Shown in pieces: positions 29,690 to 37,741 of a stretch of DNA of 38,100 nt. The notes below the pieces were generated by a model. It did no database searches. It saw nothing but the letters and a program-made list of their open reading frames with translations, and had not been told where the DNA came from. This DNA is from Achromobacter denitrificans NBRC 15125 (GTDB lineage Bacteria; Pseudomonadota; Gammaproteobacteria; Burkholderiales; Burkholderiaceae_B), in the NCBI RefSeq assembly GCF_001571365.1, contig NZ_BCTQ01000049.1, forward strand, positions 1-38,100, given 5' to 3'. Each line of letters starts with the position of its first letter. Within the stretch, counting starts at the first letter, position 1. A program made the translations under genes and the position numbers.

Positions 29690-31461
29690 GTCGTTTCCTT
29701 GGCGAGCGCGTCCAGCAGCTGCAGCATCGCGAGCGCGGCGAGCTGGATGTCGTCGCTGGTGGTGGATTCGCGGGGGTTGTGGCTGATGCCGGCGTTCTGG
29801 CCGCGCACGAACAGCATGGCCTGCGGCATGACTTCATGCAGCTTCATGGCGTCGTGGCCCGCGCCGCTGGGCATGCGGTGGACCGGCAGCCCCAGCGCGT
29901 CGACGGCCTGTTCCCAGCGCCGCTGCCAGGCGGGATCGCTGGGCGCCGCGGCGGCGCGCATGGTTTCTTCCAGGGCGTAGCGCAGGCCCCGGCGCTGGCA
30001 GACGGCTTCGAGCTCGGCCAGCACGTCCCGGGCGAGCGCGTCGCGCCGTTCGTCGCTGGGGGCGCGCAGGTCCAGGCTGAAGCGGCACTCGCCGGGCACC
30101 ACGTTGATCGAGCCGCTGGGCACTTCCAGCATGCCGACGGTGCCTACCGAATCGCCATCGCGGGCGGCGCGCCGCTCGACGTACAGGACCATCTCGGCCG
30201 CCGCGGCGGCGGCGTCGCGGCGCCGGTCCATCGGGGTGGTGCCGGCATGGCAGGCCATGCCGAAAACCTGGACCTGGTAGCGCAGGCAGCCGTTGATGGA
30301 GGTGACGACGGCCAGCGGCAAGCCCAATTCGTAGAGCACCGGCCCTTGCTCGATGTGGACTTCGACGAAGCCCAGGTAGCGGGCCGGATCCCGGCGCAGC
30401 GCGGGGATGTCCTCGGCGCGCAGGCCGGCGCGCGCCATCGCGTCGCGCATGCTGATGCCGTCCGCGTCGCGTTGGTCCAGCCATTCGGGGCGGAAGTCGC
30501 CAATGAGGGCGCCCGAGCCGAGGAAGGTGGCGCGGTAGCGCTGGCCTTCCTCTTCGGCGAAACCGATCACCTCCAGGTGATAGGGCAGGCGGCGGCCGCG
30601 CCGGTGCAGTTCGCGCACGCAGGCCATGGGCACGAAGATCCCCAGCCGCCCGTCGTGCTTGCCGGCATTGCGCACCGTGTCGTAGTGACTGCCGGTCAGG
30701 AGCGTCGGAGCCTCGGGGCGGTCGGCGAGGTATCGGCCCACCACGTTGCCCACGGCATCGATCCCGACCTCGTCGAAACCGCAGTCGCGCATCCATTGCG
30801 ACAGCTGCGCGGCGCAGGCGCGGTGCGCGTCGGTCAGGTAGGTGACCGTCAACTGGCCTTTTTCGGCGTAGCCCGGGTCGCTGTGGGCGGCGAGGGCTTC
30901 GCTCCAGTCCCAGATGTCGTCGCCCATGGCGGGGGTGTCGCCGAACCGTTCCCGCAGGCGGATCTCGGCGATGCGGTGCAGGTGCTGCAGCGCTTCCTGG
31001 AGTTCGACGTCGGCCGGGTTGTCCAGGCGGCGGGCGAATTCGTCGAGGATCTGCCGGCGCGTGAGGCCGGTTCCGCGCGGGCCGCGCACGGCCAGCACGA
31101 AGGGGAAGCCGAACTTGGCGGCGTAGGCGGCATTCAGTTCGCGCAGTCGGTCGAGCTCGTCGGCCGAGCCTTGCCCGATGCCGGCCAGCGTCTGTTCGCG
31201 CGTCGATTCCGCGCTGAGCGCCGGGCCTTGCGGCGTCGGGACGGCCAGTTCGGGATGGGCGCGCACGAGCGCCAGGCGAGCGTCGGCGTCGGCATCGGCG
31301 ACGGCCCGGCGCAGGCATTGCCGCAGTTCGGCCAGGGAACGGAACGGGCGCGCCTGCGCCGCGCGTTCGGCGATCCAGGGCGCGTGTTCGTACAGGCCAT
31401 CGAGCATCGCGGCGGCGTCGGCCGGCGGGGCCGAGTTGAGTCGGGCTAGGGTGTCGTCCAT
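29686..31461 (-). CDS. uraD-allC: UraD-AllC fusion: OHCU decarboxylase plus allantoate amidohydrolase
   Basis: A 591-residue bifunctional protein. Residues 1 to ~170 are a 2-oxo-4-hydroxy-4-carboxy-5-ureidoimidazoline decarboxylase: catalytic-type His69 in RAHPEL, STREQTLAGI (86-95) and KFGFPFVLAVRG (116-127). Residues ~180-591 are an M20 allantoate/ureidoglycolate-type amidohydrolase with GSHYDTVRNAGKHDGRLG (His259, Asp270), EEEGQRY, VHIEQGPVL and GHDAMK. The first domain makes S-allantoin from the uric-acid pathway; the second hydrolyses allantoate, releasing ammonia. The ATG at 31461 is chosen because UraD homology starts there and puuE ends 11 bases upstream; the frame is open much further. 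Uricase and HIU hydrolase are not in the window. Confidence 0.92.
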   Translation of the reverse strand: MDDTLARLNSAPPADAAAMLDGLYEHAPWIAERAAQARPFRSLAELRQCLRRAVADADADARLALVRAHPELAVPTPQGPALSAESTREQTLAGIGQGSADELDRLRELNAAYAAKFGFPFVLAVRGPRGTGLTRRQILDEFARRLDNPADVELQEALQHLHRIAEIRLRERFGDTPAMGDDIWDWSEALAAHSDPGYAEKGQLTVTYLTDAHRACAAQLSQWMRDCGFDEVGIDAVGNVVGRYLADRPEAPTLLTGSHYDTVRNAGKHDGRLGIFVPMACVRELHRRGRRLPYHLEVIGFAEEEGQRYRATFLGSGALIGDFRPEWLDQRDADGISMRDAMARAGLRAEDIPALRRDPARYLGFVEVHIEQGPVLYELGLPLAVVTSINGCLRYQVQVFGMACHAGTTPMDRRRDAAAAAAEMVLYVERRAARDGDSVGTVGMLEVPSGSINVVPGECRFSLDLRAPSDERRDALARDVLAELEAVCQRRGLRYALEETMRAAAAPSDPAWQRRWEQAVDALGLPVHRMPSGAGHDAMKLHEVMPQAMLFVRGQNAGISHNPRESTTSDDIQLAALAMLQLLDALAKETT

Positions 31462-31472
31462 GAGCGTCCTGT

Positions 31473-32417
31473 TCAGGCGTTGGGAGTGTAGGGATGCGCC
31501 GCTTTCCAGTGGCGCGCGATGTCGATGCGGCGGCAGACCCAGACGCGGTCGTGGCGCGCGATGTGGTCCAGGAAACGCTGCAGCGCGGCGATGCGGCCGG
31601 GCCGCCCCAGCAGGCGGCAATGCATGCCGATGCTCATCATCTTGGGCGCCTCGTCGCCTTCGGCGTACAGCGCGTCGAAGCTGTCCTTCAGGTACTGGAA
31701 GAACGGATCGGCGTGCGAATAACCCTGCGGCAGCGCGAAGCGCATGTCGTTGCAGTCCAGCGTGTAGGGCACGATCAGCTGCGGGACGGTGCTGCCGTCG
31801 GTTTTCCGCACTTCCATCCAGAAGGGCAGGTCGTCGCCGTAATAGTCGCTGTCGTACTCGAAGCCGCCGTAGTCGGCGACGAGCCGGCGGGTGCGCGGGC
31901 TGTCGCGGCCGGTGTACCAGCCCAGCGGGCGGTTGCCGGTCAGGCGGGTGATGGCGTCCATGCCCAGGCGCAGGTGCTCGCGCTCCGTGGCTTCGTCGAC
32001 GTGCTGGTAGTGGATCCAGCGCCAGCCGTGGCAGGCGATCTCGTGGCCCAGTTCGACGAAGGCCGAGGCCACCTCGGGGTGCCGCTCCAGGGCCATGCCG
32101 ACGCCGAACACGGTCAAGGGCAGCCCGCGCTTTTCGAATTCCCGCAGGATGCGCCACACCCCCGCCCGGGAGCCGTACTCGTAGATGCTCTCCATGCTGA
32201 GGTGGCGCTCGGGATAGCTGGCGGGATTGAACATCTCGGACAGGAATTGTTCGGATCCCGCATCGCCATGCAGCACGCTGTTCTCACCGCCTTCCTCGTA
32301 GTTCAGCACGAACTGCACGGCGATGCGGGCCTGTCCGGGCCAGCGGGCGGGCGGCGGGTTGCGGCCGTAGCCGACCAGGTCGCGCGGATAAGGGCGGGTG
32401 GAATCGTAGTGGCTCAT
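31473..32417 (-). CDS. puuE: Allantoinase PuuE (polysaccharide-deacetylase fold)
   Basis: A 314-residue cytoplasmic enzyme, the normal PuuE length, hydrolysing allantoin to allantoate. It belongs to the metal-independent allantoinase branch of the NodB/polysaccharide-deacetylase superfamily, unrelated to AllB. Segments RDLVGYGRNPP, FVLNYEEGGENSVLHGD, EIACHGWRWIHYQ and GRDSPRTRRLV are characteristic. It is the first gene of puuE, uraD-allC, M20 (gaps of 11 bases and a 4-base overlap). Ribosome-binding site before the ATG at 32417 is weak. A palindrome at 32512-32521 lies about 100 bases upstream and may be the operator. Confidence 0.93.
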   Translation of the reverse strand: MSHYDSTRPYPRDLVGYGRNPPPARWPGQARIAVQFVLNYEEGGENSVLHGDAGSEQFLSEMFNPASYPERHLSMESIYEYGSRAGVWRILREFEKRGLPLTVFGVGMALERHPEVASAFVELGHEIACHGWRWIHYQHVDEATEREHLRLGMDAITRLTGNRPLGWYTGRDSPRTRRLVADYGGFEYDSDYYGDDLPFWMEVRKTDGSTVPQLIVPYTLDCNDMRFALPQGYSHADPFFQYLKDSFDALYAEGDEAPKMMSIGMHCRLLGRPGRIAALQRFLDHIARHDRVWVCRRIDIARHWKAAHPYTPNA

Positions 32418-32763
32418 GGACGGTCGGGCAGTGGGTCCCGGCGCGCGGCGGCGGGAGCGGGGTTGGCGGACGATCTCGCGATGAGCTGCACCATAGCTGG
32501 AAACCGCAGTTTTGTATACAACTTATGTGCATAATTGTACGGGATCTGGGCCCGGCGCCTGGGCGGACGCGGCCTGGACGCGCTGCGCCCCGCCAGGGAA
32601 TTCCGGGCGGGGCGGGGGCGCCGCGCCGTCCGCGGACTCCGGGTACTACCTTGCTTGCATCATGGGCGCGGACCGGCCGCGGTGGCAAGCCCCGGGGGCT
32701 TCCAGCGGGCGCCGCCTTCAGCGCAGGTCGCCGCTGGGCCAGCCCAGGGGGCCATAGGCGCCC
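32418..32763. other. acdS-puuE spacer
   Basis: This 346-base gap has no convincing gene; open frames in it are short and compositionally biased. It contains a GC hairpin GCCCCGCC/GGCGGGGC (32587-32594 with 32606-32613), which may terminate acdS transcription although no U-run follows. An AT-rich segment with the palindrome at 32512-32521 is the probable puuE control region. Confidence 0.6.
32512..32521. promoter_or_regulatory. Palindromic operator candidate upstream of puuE
   Basis: TTGTATACAA is a perfect 10-bp palindrome in a short AT-rich segment within otherwise GC-rich DNA. This form resembles binding sites of GntR-family (FCD-type) regulators, which often control purine and ureide genes. 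The regulator itself is not in the window. Confidence 0.45.
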
Positions 32764-33780
32764 TTATCCGTTGCGGTACAGAAAGCTGTAGGCGTTGATC
32801 GCCGGCACCCCTCCCAGGTGCGCATACAGGACGCGGGAGCCGGCGGGGATCTCGCCGCGGCGCACGATATCCATCATCCCCTGCATGGATTTGCCCTCGT
32901 AGACCGGGTCGGTCATCATCCCTTCCAGGCGCGCGCAGAGGCGGATCGCCTCGTTGGTCTCGGCCGAGGGCAGGCCGTAGGCCGGATAGGCATAACGGGC
33001 GTCCAGCACCACGTCGCCGTCCTCGATCGGCTTGTCCAGCCCCACCAGGTCGGCGGTGCGCCGCGCGATGCGCAGGATCTGCTCGCGGGTCTGGTCCGGC
33101 GTGGCGGAGGCATCGATGCCGATGACGCGGTTCGCGCGCCCGTCGGCGGCAAAGCCCACCACCATGCCCGCCTGCGTGCTGCCAGTGACGGCGCACACCA
33201 CGATGTAGTCGAAGCGGAAACCCAGCTCGGCCTCCTGACGCCGCACTTCCTCGGCGAAGCCCACGTAGCCCAGGCCGCCCAGTTCGTGGTCGGACGCGCC
33301 GGCCGGAATAGCATAGGGCTTGCCGCCGCGCCGTTTCACTTCTTCCAGCGCGTCTTCCCAGCTGCGCCGGAACCCGATGTCGAACCCCTGGTCGACCAGC
33401 CGCACGTCGGCGCCCATCAACCGGCTCATCATGATGTTGCCGACCCGGTCGTACACCGCATCGGAATAGTCCACCCAGTTTTCCTGCACCAGCACGCAGG
33501 CCAGGCCCAGCTTGGCGGCCACCGCGGCCACCATGCGCGTGTGGTTGGACTGGATGCCGCCTATCGTGACCAGCGTGTCGCAACCCTGTTCCAGGGCCTG
33601 CGGAATCAGGTATTCCAGCTTGCGCAGCTTGTTGCCGCCGAACGCCAGGCCGCTGTTGCAGTCTTCGCGCTTTGCGTAGATCTCGACCTTGCCGCCCAGG
33701 TGCGCGGAGAGGCGGTCGAGCTTTTCGATGGGGGTATCGCCGAAGGTCAGGCGGTAGCGGGGAAATCGTTGCAGATCCAT
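32764..33780 (-). CDS. acdS: 1-Aminocyclopropane-1-carboxylate (ACC) deaminase AcdS
   Basis: A 338-residue PLP enzyme, exactly the AcdS length. Landmarks fall at the published AcdS numbers: Lys51 (GGNKLRK), Ser78 (GGIQSN), Tyr268, Tyr294, Glu295 (DPVYEGKSM) and Leu322 (YAHLGG). Glu295 and Leu322 are the residues used to separate ACC deaminase from D-cysteine desulfhydrase. One difference is His80 (QSNH) where most AcdS proteins have Gln, so activity on D-cysteine cannot be excluded. It converts ACC to 2-oxobutyrate and ammonia. ATG at 33780 has AGGAG six bases upstream; the frame continues to 33861. Divergent from an Lrp-type regulator, the standard acdS-acdR arrangement. Confidence 0.87.
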   Translation of the reverse strand: MDLQRFPRYRLTFGDTPIEKLDRLSAHLGGKVEIYAKREDCNSGLAFGGNKLRKLEYLIPQALEQGCDTLVTIGGIQSNHTRMVAAVAAKLGLACVLVQENWVDYSDAVYDRVGNIMMSRLMGADVRLVDQGFDIGFRRSWEDALEEVKRRGGKPYAIPAGASDHELGGLGYVGFAEEVRRQEAELGFRFDYIVVCAVTGSTQAGMVVGFAADGRANRVIGIDASATPDQTREQILRIARRTADLVGLDKPIEDGDVVLDARYAYPAYGLPSAETNEAIRLCARLEGMMTDPVYEGKSMQGMMDIVRRGEIPAGSRVLYAHLGGVPAINAYSFLYRNG

Positions 33781-33831
33781 GCTGGCTCCTGTTGGTCTAG
33801 CCGTGCCGGCCGGAATGGCGCGCACGGAAAA

Positions 33832-33861
33832 ATCATAGGAACCGCGGGGATGCGAGGTCAA
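33832..33861 (-). promoter_or_regulatory. Sigma-70 promoter of acdS
   Basis: On the minus strand TTGACC (33861-33856) and TATGAT (33837-33832) are 18 bases apart; the -10 matches consensus at five of six positions. Transcription would begin near 33825, about 45 bases before the ATG. An AT-rich tract lies just upstream. Confidence 0.65.
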
Positions 33862-33896
33862 TTGCGTATTTTTTCAAATAAGCAGGGTTATTTTTT

Positions 33897-33914
33897 TATA
33901 AATCAGGATTTATA
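33897..33914. promoter_or_regulatory. 18-bp palindrome, candidate AcdR (Lrp-type) site
   Basis: TATAAATCAGGATTTATA has perfect 8-bp arms around a 2-base centre, in the middle of the AT-rich acdS-acdR gap. It lies about 36 bases upstream of the acdS -35 and 59 bases before acdR, a position suited to control of both genes. Confidence 0.55.
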
Positions 33915-33972
33915 GATTTAATATTCATCCATAAAAACAACAAACGAAATTTAATTTTCAGGGACATATCAA

Positions 33973-34443
33973 ATGGCAGCCATTTCCGAGCTGGACCGCA
34001 TCGACCGGCAGATCCTGCGCGAGCTGCAGCAGGATGCCCAGATCACCAACCTGGAGCTGAGCGCGCGCGTCCACCTGAGCCCGGCCGCCTGCCTGCGCCG
34101 GGTGGAAAAACTCAAGGGCGAGGGCATCATCCGCAAGACCGTCGCGTTGCTGGAGCCGGCGGAGGTGGACATGGCCACGCTGGTGATCGTGGGCGTGGTG
34201 CTGGACCGCTCCACGCCCGAGTCCTTCACCGACTTCGAGGAGGCCGCGCGCGGCATCAGCGGCTGCCTGGAGTGCCATCTGGTGGCGGGTGAATTCGATT
34301 ACTTCCTGATGCTGCGCATACGCGACCTGGAACGCTTCAACAAGCTGCACGCGGGCGAGATCATCAAGCTTCCCGGCGTACGCCAGATACGCACCTTTTT
34401 CGTGCTGAAAGAGATCCTGTCGACCACGGCCTTGCCGGTCTGA
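33973..34443 (+). CDS. acdR: Lrp/AsnC-family regulator (AcdR-like)
   Basis: A 156-residue regulator. The N-terminal helix-turn-helix reads LDRIDRQILRELQQDAQITNLELSARVHLSPAACLRRVEKL (about 7-47), followed by the linker and an RAM/AsnC effector domain with LVAGEFDYFLMLRIRDLERF and a C-terminal GVRQIRTFFVLKEI. It is divergent from acdS across a 192-base AT-rich gap, as for AcdR in other acdS-bearing proteobacteria. It probably activates acdS in response to ACC or an amino acid. ATG at 33973 follows AGGGA. Confidence 0.88.
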   Translation: MAAISELDRIDRQILRELQQDAQITNLELSARVHLSPAACLRRVEKLKGEGIIRKTVALLEPAEVDMATLVIVGVVLDRSTPESFTDFEEAARGISGCLECHLVAGEFDYFLMLRIRDLERFNKLHAGEIIKLPGVRQIRTFFVLKEILSTTALPV

Positions 34444-34770
34444 CGAGGCGAATGTGCAACACACATTGCGCGTCAATTAAAAAATGACGCGCCGCCGCAT
34501 TTTGGATTAACGGAATTTGATGGCGAGTAGACGGCGCAATGGAAGGCGTTCGCAGGACATTCCAACGCCGCATGAAGGCATTCCCAATGCGCTTTTGCGT
34601 CACGCAAACGCAAGAAGACGCCCATAAACTCAAAGGGTTATACTCTCGTCCATACGGCTTTCAAGGCTTGTACGCGCCTTCTGCCCCTGCTATCCGCTAA
34701 CCGGGAAGCCCGTGTCGCGGAAGGTTTTCCTGCATCGTGTCGAGTGAAGCACTCGTAAAGGTGAAGCGAT
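34444..34770. other. acdR-sucA spacer and sucA leader
   Basis: This 327-base gap has no convincing gene. Just past acdR are AATGTG/CACATT (34451-34467) and an 8-bp stem GCGCGTCA/TGACGCGC (34468-34475 with 34485-34492), a possible acdR terminator without a U-run. Further on, GGCGTT/AACGCC (34545-34550 with 34564-34569) is an inverted repeat. A possible sucA -10, TATACT, is at 34639-34644, leaving a leader of about 120 bases. Confidence 0.55.
34639..34644 (+). promoter_or_regulatory. Possible -10 element of sucA
   Basis: TATACT matches the consensus at five of six positions, but no good -35 lies 16-18 bases upstream, so the promoter may need an activator or be elsewhere. Confidence 0.35.
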
Positions 34771-37638
34771 ATGTCTTCGGAAATAGAATCCCTATCCACG
34801 TCTTACTTGTTTGGGGGAAATGCCCCCTACGTTGAGGAGCTTTACGAAGCCTACCTCGACAACCCCGGTTCGGTACCCGACAACTGGCGCGAATATTTCG
34901 ACCAGCTGCAACACGCTCCCGCGACCGACGGCCAGGAATCCACTCGCGACCAGGCCCACGCTCCCATCGTCGAATCGTTCGCCCAGCGCGCCAAGGCCAA
35001 TGCCTTCGTGCAACGCGCTGGCGAACCCGACCTGAGCGTCGCCAGCAAGCAGGTCTCGGTGCAATCGCTGATCGCAGCCTACCGCTCGCTGGGCTCGCGC
35101 TGGGCCGACCTGGATCCGCTCAAGCGCCAGGAACGTCCGCCGATCCCGGAACTCGATCCCGCCTTCTACGGCCTGACCGAAGCGGACCTGGACCAGACCT
35201 ACTCGGCCACCAACACCTACTTCACGACCGCCAGCACCATGACGCTGCGCGACATCCTGAAGGCGCTGCGCGACACCTACTGCCGCAGCATCGGTGCCGA
35301 ATTCACGCACATCTCCGATCCCGCCGCCAAGCGCTGGATCCAGGAACGCCTGGAAACCACGCTGGGCGCGCCCGTCTATTCGGTCGAAGAAAAGCGCCAC
35401 ATCCTGCAGCAGCTGACCGAGTCCGAAGGCCTCGAACGCTTCCTGCACACCAAGTACGTCGGCCAGAAGCGCTTCTCGCTGGAAGGCGGCGAAAGCTTCA
35501 TCGCCTCGATGGACGAAGTGGTGAACCACGCCGGTGAAAACGGCGTCCAGGAAATCGTGGTCGGCATGGCCCACCGCGGCCGCCTGAACCTGCTCGTGAA
35601 CATCATGGGCAAGATGCCCGGCGACCTGTTCGCCGAGTTCGAAGGCAAGCACGCCGAAGGCCTGACCGACGGCGACGTGAAGTACCACAACGGCTTCTCC
35701 AGCGACCTGTCCACCCGTGGCGGCCCGGTCCACCTGTCGCTTGCGTTCAACCCCTCGCACCTGGAAATCGTCAACCCCGTGGTCGAGGGCAGCGCCCGCG
35801 CCCGCCAGGAACGCCGCGGCGACGCCGAAGGCAAGCAAGTGCTGCCGGTGCTGGTGCACGGCGACGCGGCCTTCGCCGGCCAGGGCGTGGTCATGGAAAC
35901 CCTGAACCTGGCGCAGACCCGCGGCTACGGCACGGGCGGCACGCTGCACATCGTCATCAACAACCAGATCGGCTTCACCACGTCCGACCCGCGCGACTCG
36001 CGTTCGACGCTGTATTGCACCGACGTGGTCAAGATGATCGAAGCCCCGGTCTTCCACGTCAACGGCGACGATCCCGAAGCCGTGGTGTTCGTGACCAAGC
36101 TGGCCCTGGACTACCGCCTGCAGTTCCGCCACGACGTCGTCGTGGACATCGTCTGCTTCCGCAAGCTGGGCCACAACGAGCAGGACACCCCGTCGCTGAC
36201 GCAGCCCCTGATGTACAAGCGCATCGGCCACCACCCCGGCACGCGCAAGCTGTACGCCGACAAGCTGACCACGCAGGGCGTGCTGGCCGAAGGCGAAGCC
36301 GATCAGCTCGTCAAGGACTACCGCCAGCTGATGGAAGACGGCCAGCGCACCATCGAACCGGTGCTGACCGACTACAAGAGCAAGTACGCCATCGACTGGT
36401 CGCCGTTCCTCGGCGCCAAGTGGACCGACCAGGCCGACACCGCCGTGCCGCTGGCTGAACTGAAGCGCATCGGCGAACGCATCACCACCGTGCCGGAAGG
36501 CTTCACGGTGCACCCGCTGGTCGCCAAGCTGCTGAACGACCGCCGCACCATGGCCAAGGGCGAAATGAACCTGGACTGGGGCATGGGCGAGCATCTGGCT
36601 TTCGCCACCCTGGTGTCCTCGGGCTACGCCATCCGCATCACCGGCCAGGACTCGGGCCGCGGCACGTTCACGCACCGCCATGCCGTGCTGCACGACCAGA
36701 ACCGCGAACGCTGGAACGACGGCACCTACATTCCGCTGCAGAACGTCTCGGAAGGCCAGGCGCCGTTCACCGTGATCGACTCCGTGCTGTCCGAAGAGGC
36801 GGTGCTGGGCTTTGAATACGGCTACTCCAGCGCCGAGCCCAATACGCTGACCATCTGGGAAGGCCAGTTCGGCGACTTCGTCAACGGCGCCCAGGTCGTG
36901 ATCGACCAGTTCATCAGCTCCGGCGAAGCCAAGTGGGGCCGCCAGTCGGGCCTGACCCTGATGCTGCCGCACGGCTACGAAGGCCAGGGCCCCGAGCACT
37001 CGTCGGGCCGCATCGAGCGCTTCCTGCAACTGTGCGCCGACAACAACATGCAGGTGATCCAGCCGACCTCCGCGTCGCAGATCTTCCACGTGTTGCGCCG
37101 CCAGATGATCCGTCCGTTCCGCAAGCCGCTGGTGCTGTTCACGCCCAAGTCGTTGCTGCGCAACAAGGACGCCGGCTCCCCGCTGACCGATCTGGCCGGC
37201 GGCAGCTTCCGCCCCGTCATCGGTGAAGTGGACGATGCCATCGACGCCGCCAAGGTCAAGCGCGTGCTGGCTTGCTCGGGCAAGGTCTACTACGATCTGG
37301 TCAATGCCCGCCGCGAGCGTGGCGCCGAGAACGTGGCGATCGTTCGCGTCGAGCAGCTGTATCCGTTCGCGCACAAGTCCTTCGAGGCCGAACTGCGCAA
37401 GTACCCGAAGGCTACCGAAGTGATCTGGGTCCAGGACGAGCCGCAAAACCAAGGCGCGTGGTTCTACGTTCAGCATCATGTGTACGAGAACATGGTCGAA
37501 GGCCAGAAGCTGGGCTACGCCGGTCGTGCCGCGTCGGCTTCGCCGGCCGTGGGCTACCTGGCCAAGCACCAGGAACAGCAAAAGGCGCTCATCGAAGCGG
37601 CTTTCGCTCCCAAGTTCAAGGCCATGCTGACCAAGTAA
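34771..37638 (+). CDS. sucA: 2-Oxoglutarate dehydrogenase E1 component (SucA/OdhA)
   Basis: A 955-residue ThDP enzyme, normal for SucA. The N-terminal E2-contact segment SYLFGGNAPYVEELYEAYL (10-28) is followed by the ThDP domain with MAHRGRLNLLVN, FNPSHLE, HGDAAFAGQGVVMETLNL and NNQIGFTT. The pyrimidine-binding domain has GQDSGRGTFTHRHAVLHDQ and LPHGYEGQGPEHSSGRIERF. It decarboxylates 2-oxoglutarate and transfers the succinyl group to lipoylated SucB. ATG at 34771 has AAGGTG ten bases upstream. Followed after 103 bases by sucB. In related genomes it often sits next to gltA; here it is 23 kb away. Confidence 0.97.
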   Translation: MSSEIESLSTSYLFGGNAPYVEELYEAYLDNPGSVPDNWREYFDQLQHAPATDGQESTRDQAHAPIVESFAQRAKANAFVQRAGEPDLSVASKQVSVQSLIAAYRSLGSRWADLDPLKRQERPPIPELDPAFYGLTEADLDQTYSATNTYFTTASTMTLRDILKALRDTYCRSIGAEFTHISDPAAKRWIQERLETTLGAPVYSVEEKRHILQQLTESEGLERFLHTKYVGQKRFSLEGGESFIASMDEVVNHAGENGVQEIVVGMAHRGRLNLLVNIMGKMPGDLFAEFEGKHAEGLTDGDVKYHNGFSSDLSTRGGPVHLSLAFNPSHLEIVNPVVEGSARARQERRGDAEGKQVLPVLVHGDAAFAGQGVVMETLNLAQTRGYGTGGTLHIVINNQIGFTTSDPRDSRSTLYCTDVVKMIEAPVFHVNGDDPEAVVFVTKLALDYRLQFRHDVVVDIVCFRKLGHNEQDTPSLTQPLMYKRIGHHPGTRKLYADKLTTQGVLAEGEADQLVKDYRQLMEDGQRTIEPVLTDYKSKYAIDWSPFLGAKWTDQADTAVPLAELKRIGERITTVPEGFTVHPLVAKLLNDRRTMAKGEMNLDWGMGEHLAFATLVSSGYAIRITGQDSGRGTFTHRHAVLHDQNRERWNDGTYIPLQNVSEGQAPFTVIDSVLSEEAVLGFEYGYSSAEPNTLTIWEGQFGDFVNGAQVVIDQFISSGEAKWGRQSGLTLMLPHGYEGQGPEHSSGRIERFLQLCADNNMQVIQPTSASQIFHVLRRQMIRPFRKPLVLFTPKSLLRNKDAGSPLTDLAGGSFRPVIGEVDDAIDAAKVKRVLACSGKVYYDLVNARRERGAENVAIVRVEQLYPFAHKSFEAELRKYPKATEVIWVQDEPQNQGAWFYVQHHVYENMVEGQKLGYAGRAASASPAVGYLAKHQEQQKALIEAAFAPKFKAMLTK

Positions 37639-37741
37639 CCCAACCCGATGCGCGCGCGGCGCGCGGCAAGTTCCAGAAACCGCGTTTCGAACTTTGCCCG
37701 CGCCGCGTGGTCCAGAACAAATACTTTACGGAATAAACAAA

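Noticed and set aside
31462..32157. N-terminal extension of the UraD-AllC frame into puuE
   Set aside because: The extension is a shadow of puuE; UraD homology begins at the ATG at 31461.
32525..32798. Small plus-strand open frames between puuE and acdS
   Set aside because: Short, Arg/Gly/Pro-rich, overlapping each other and the end of acdS, with no start signal.
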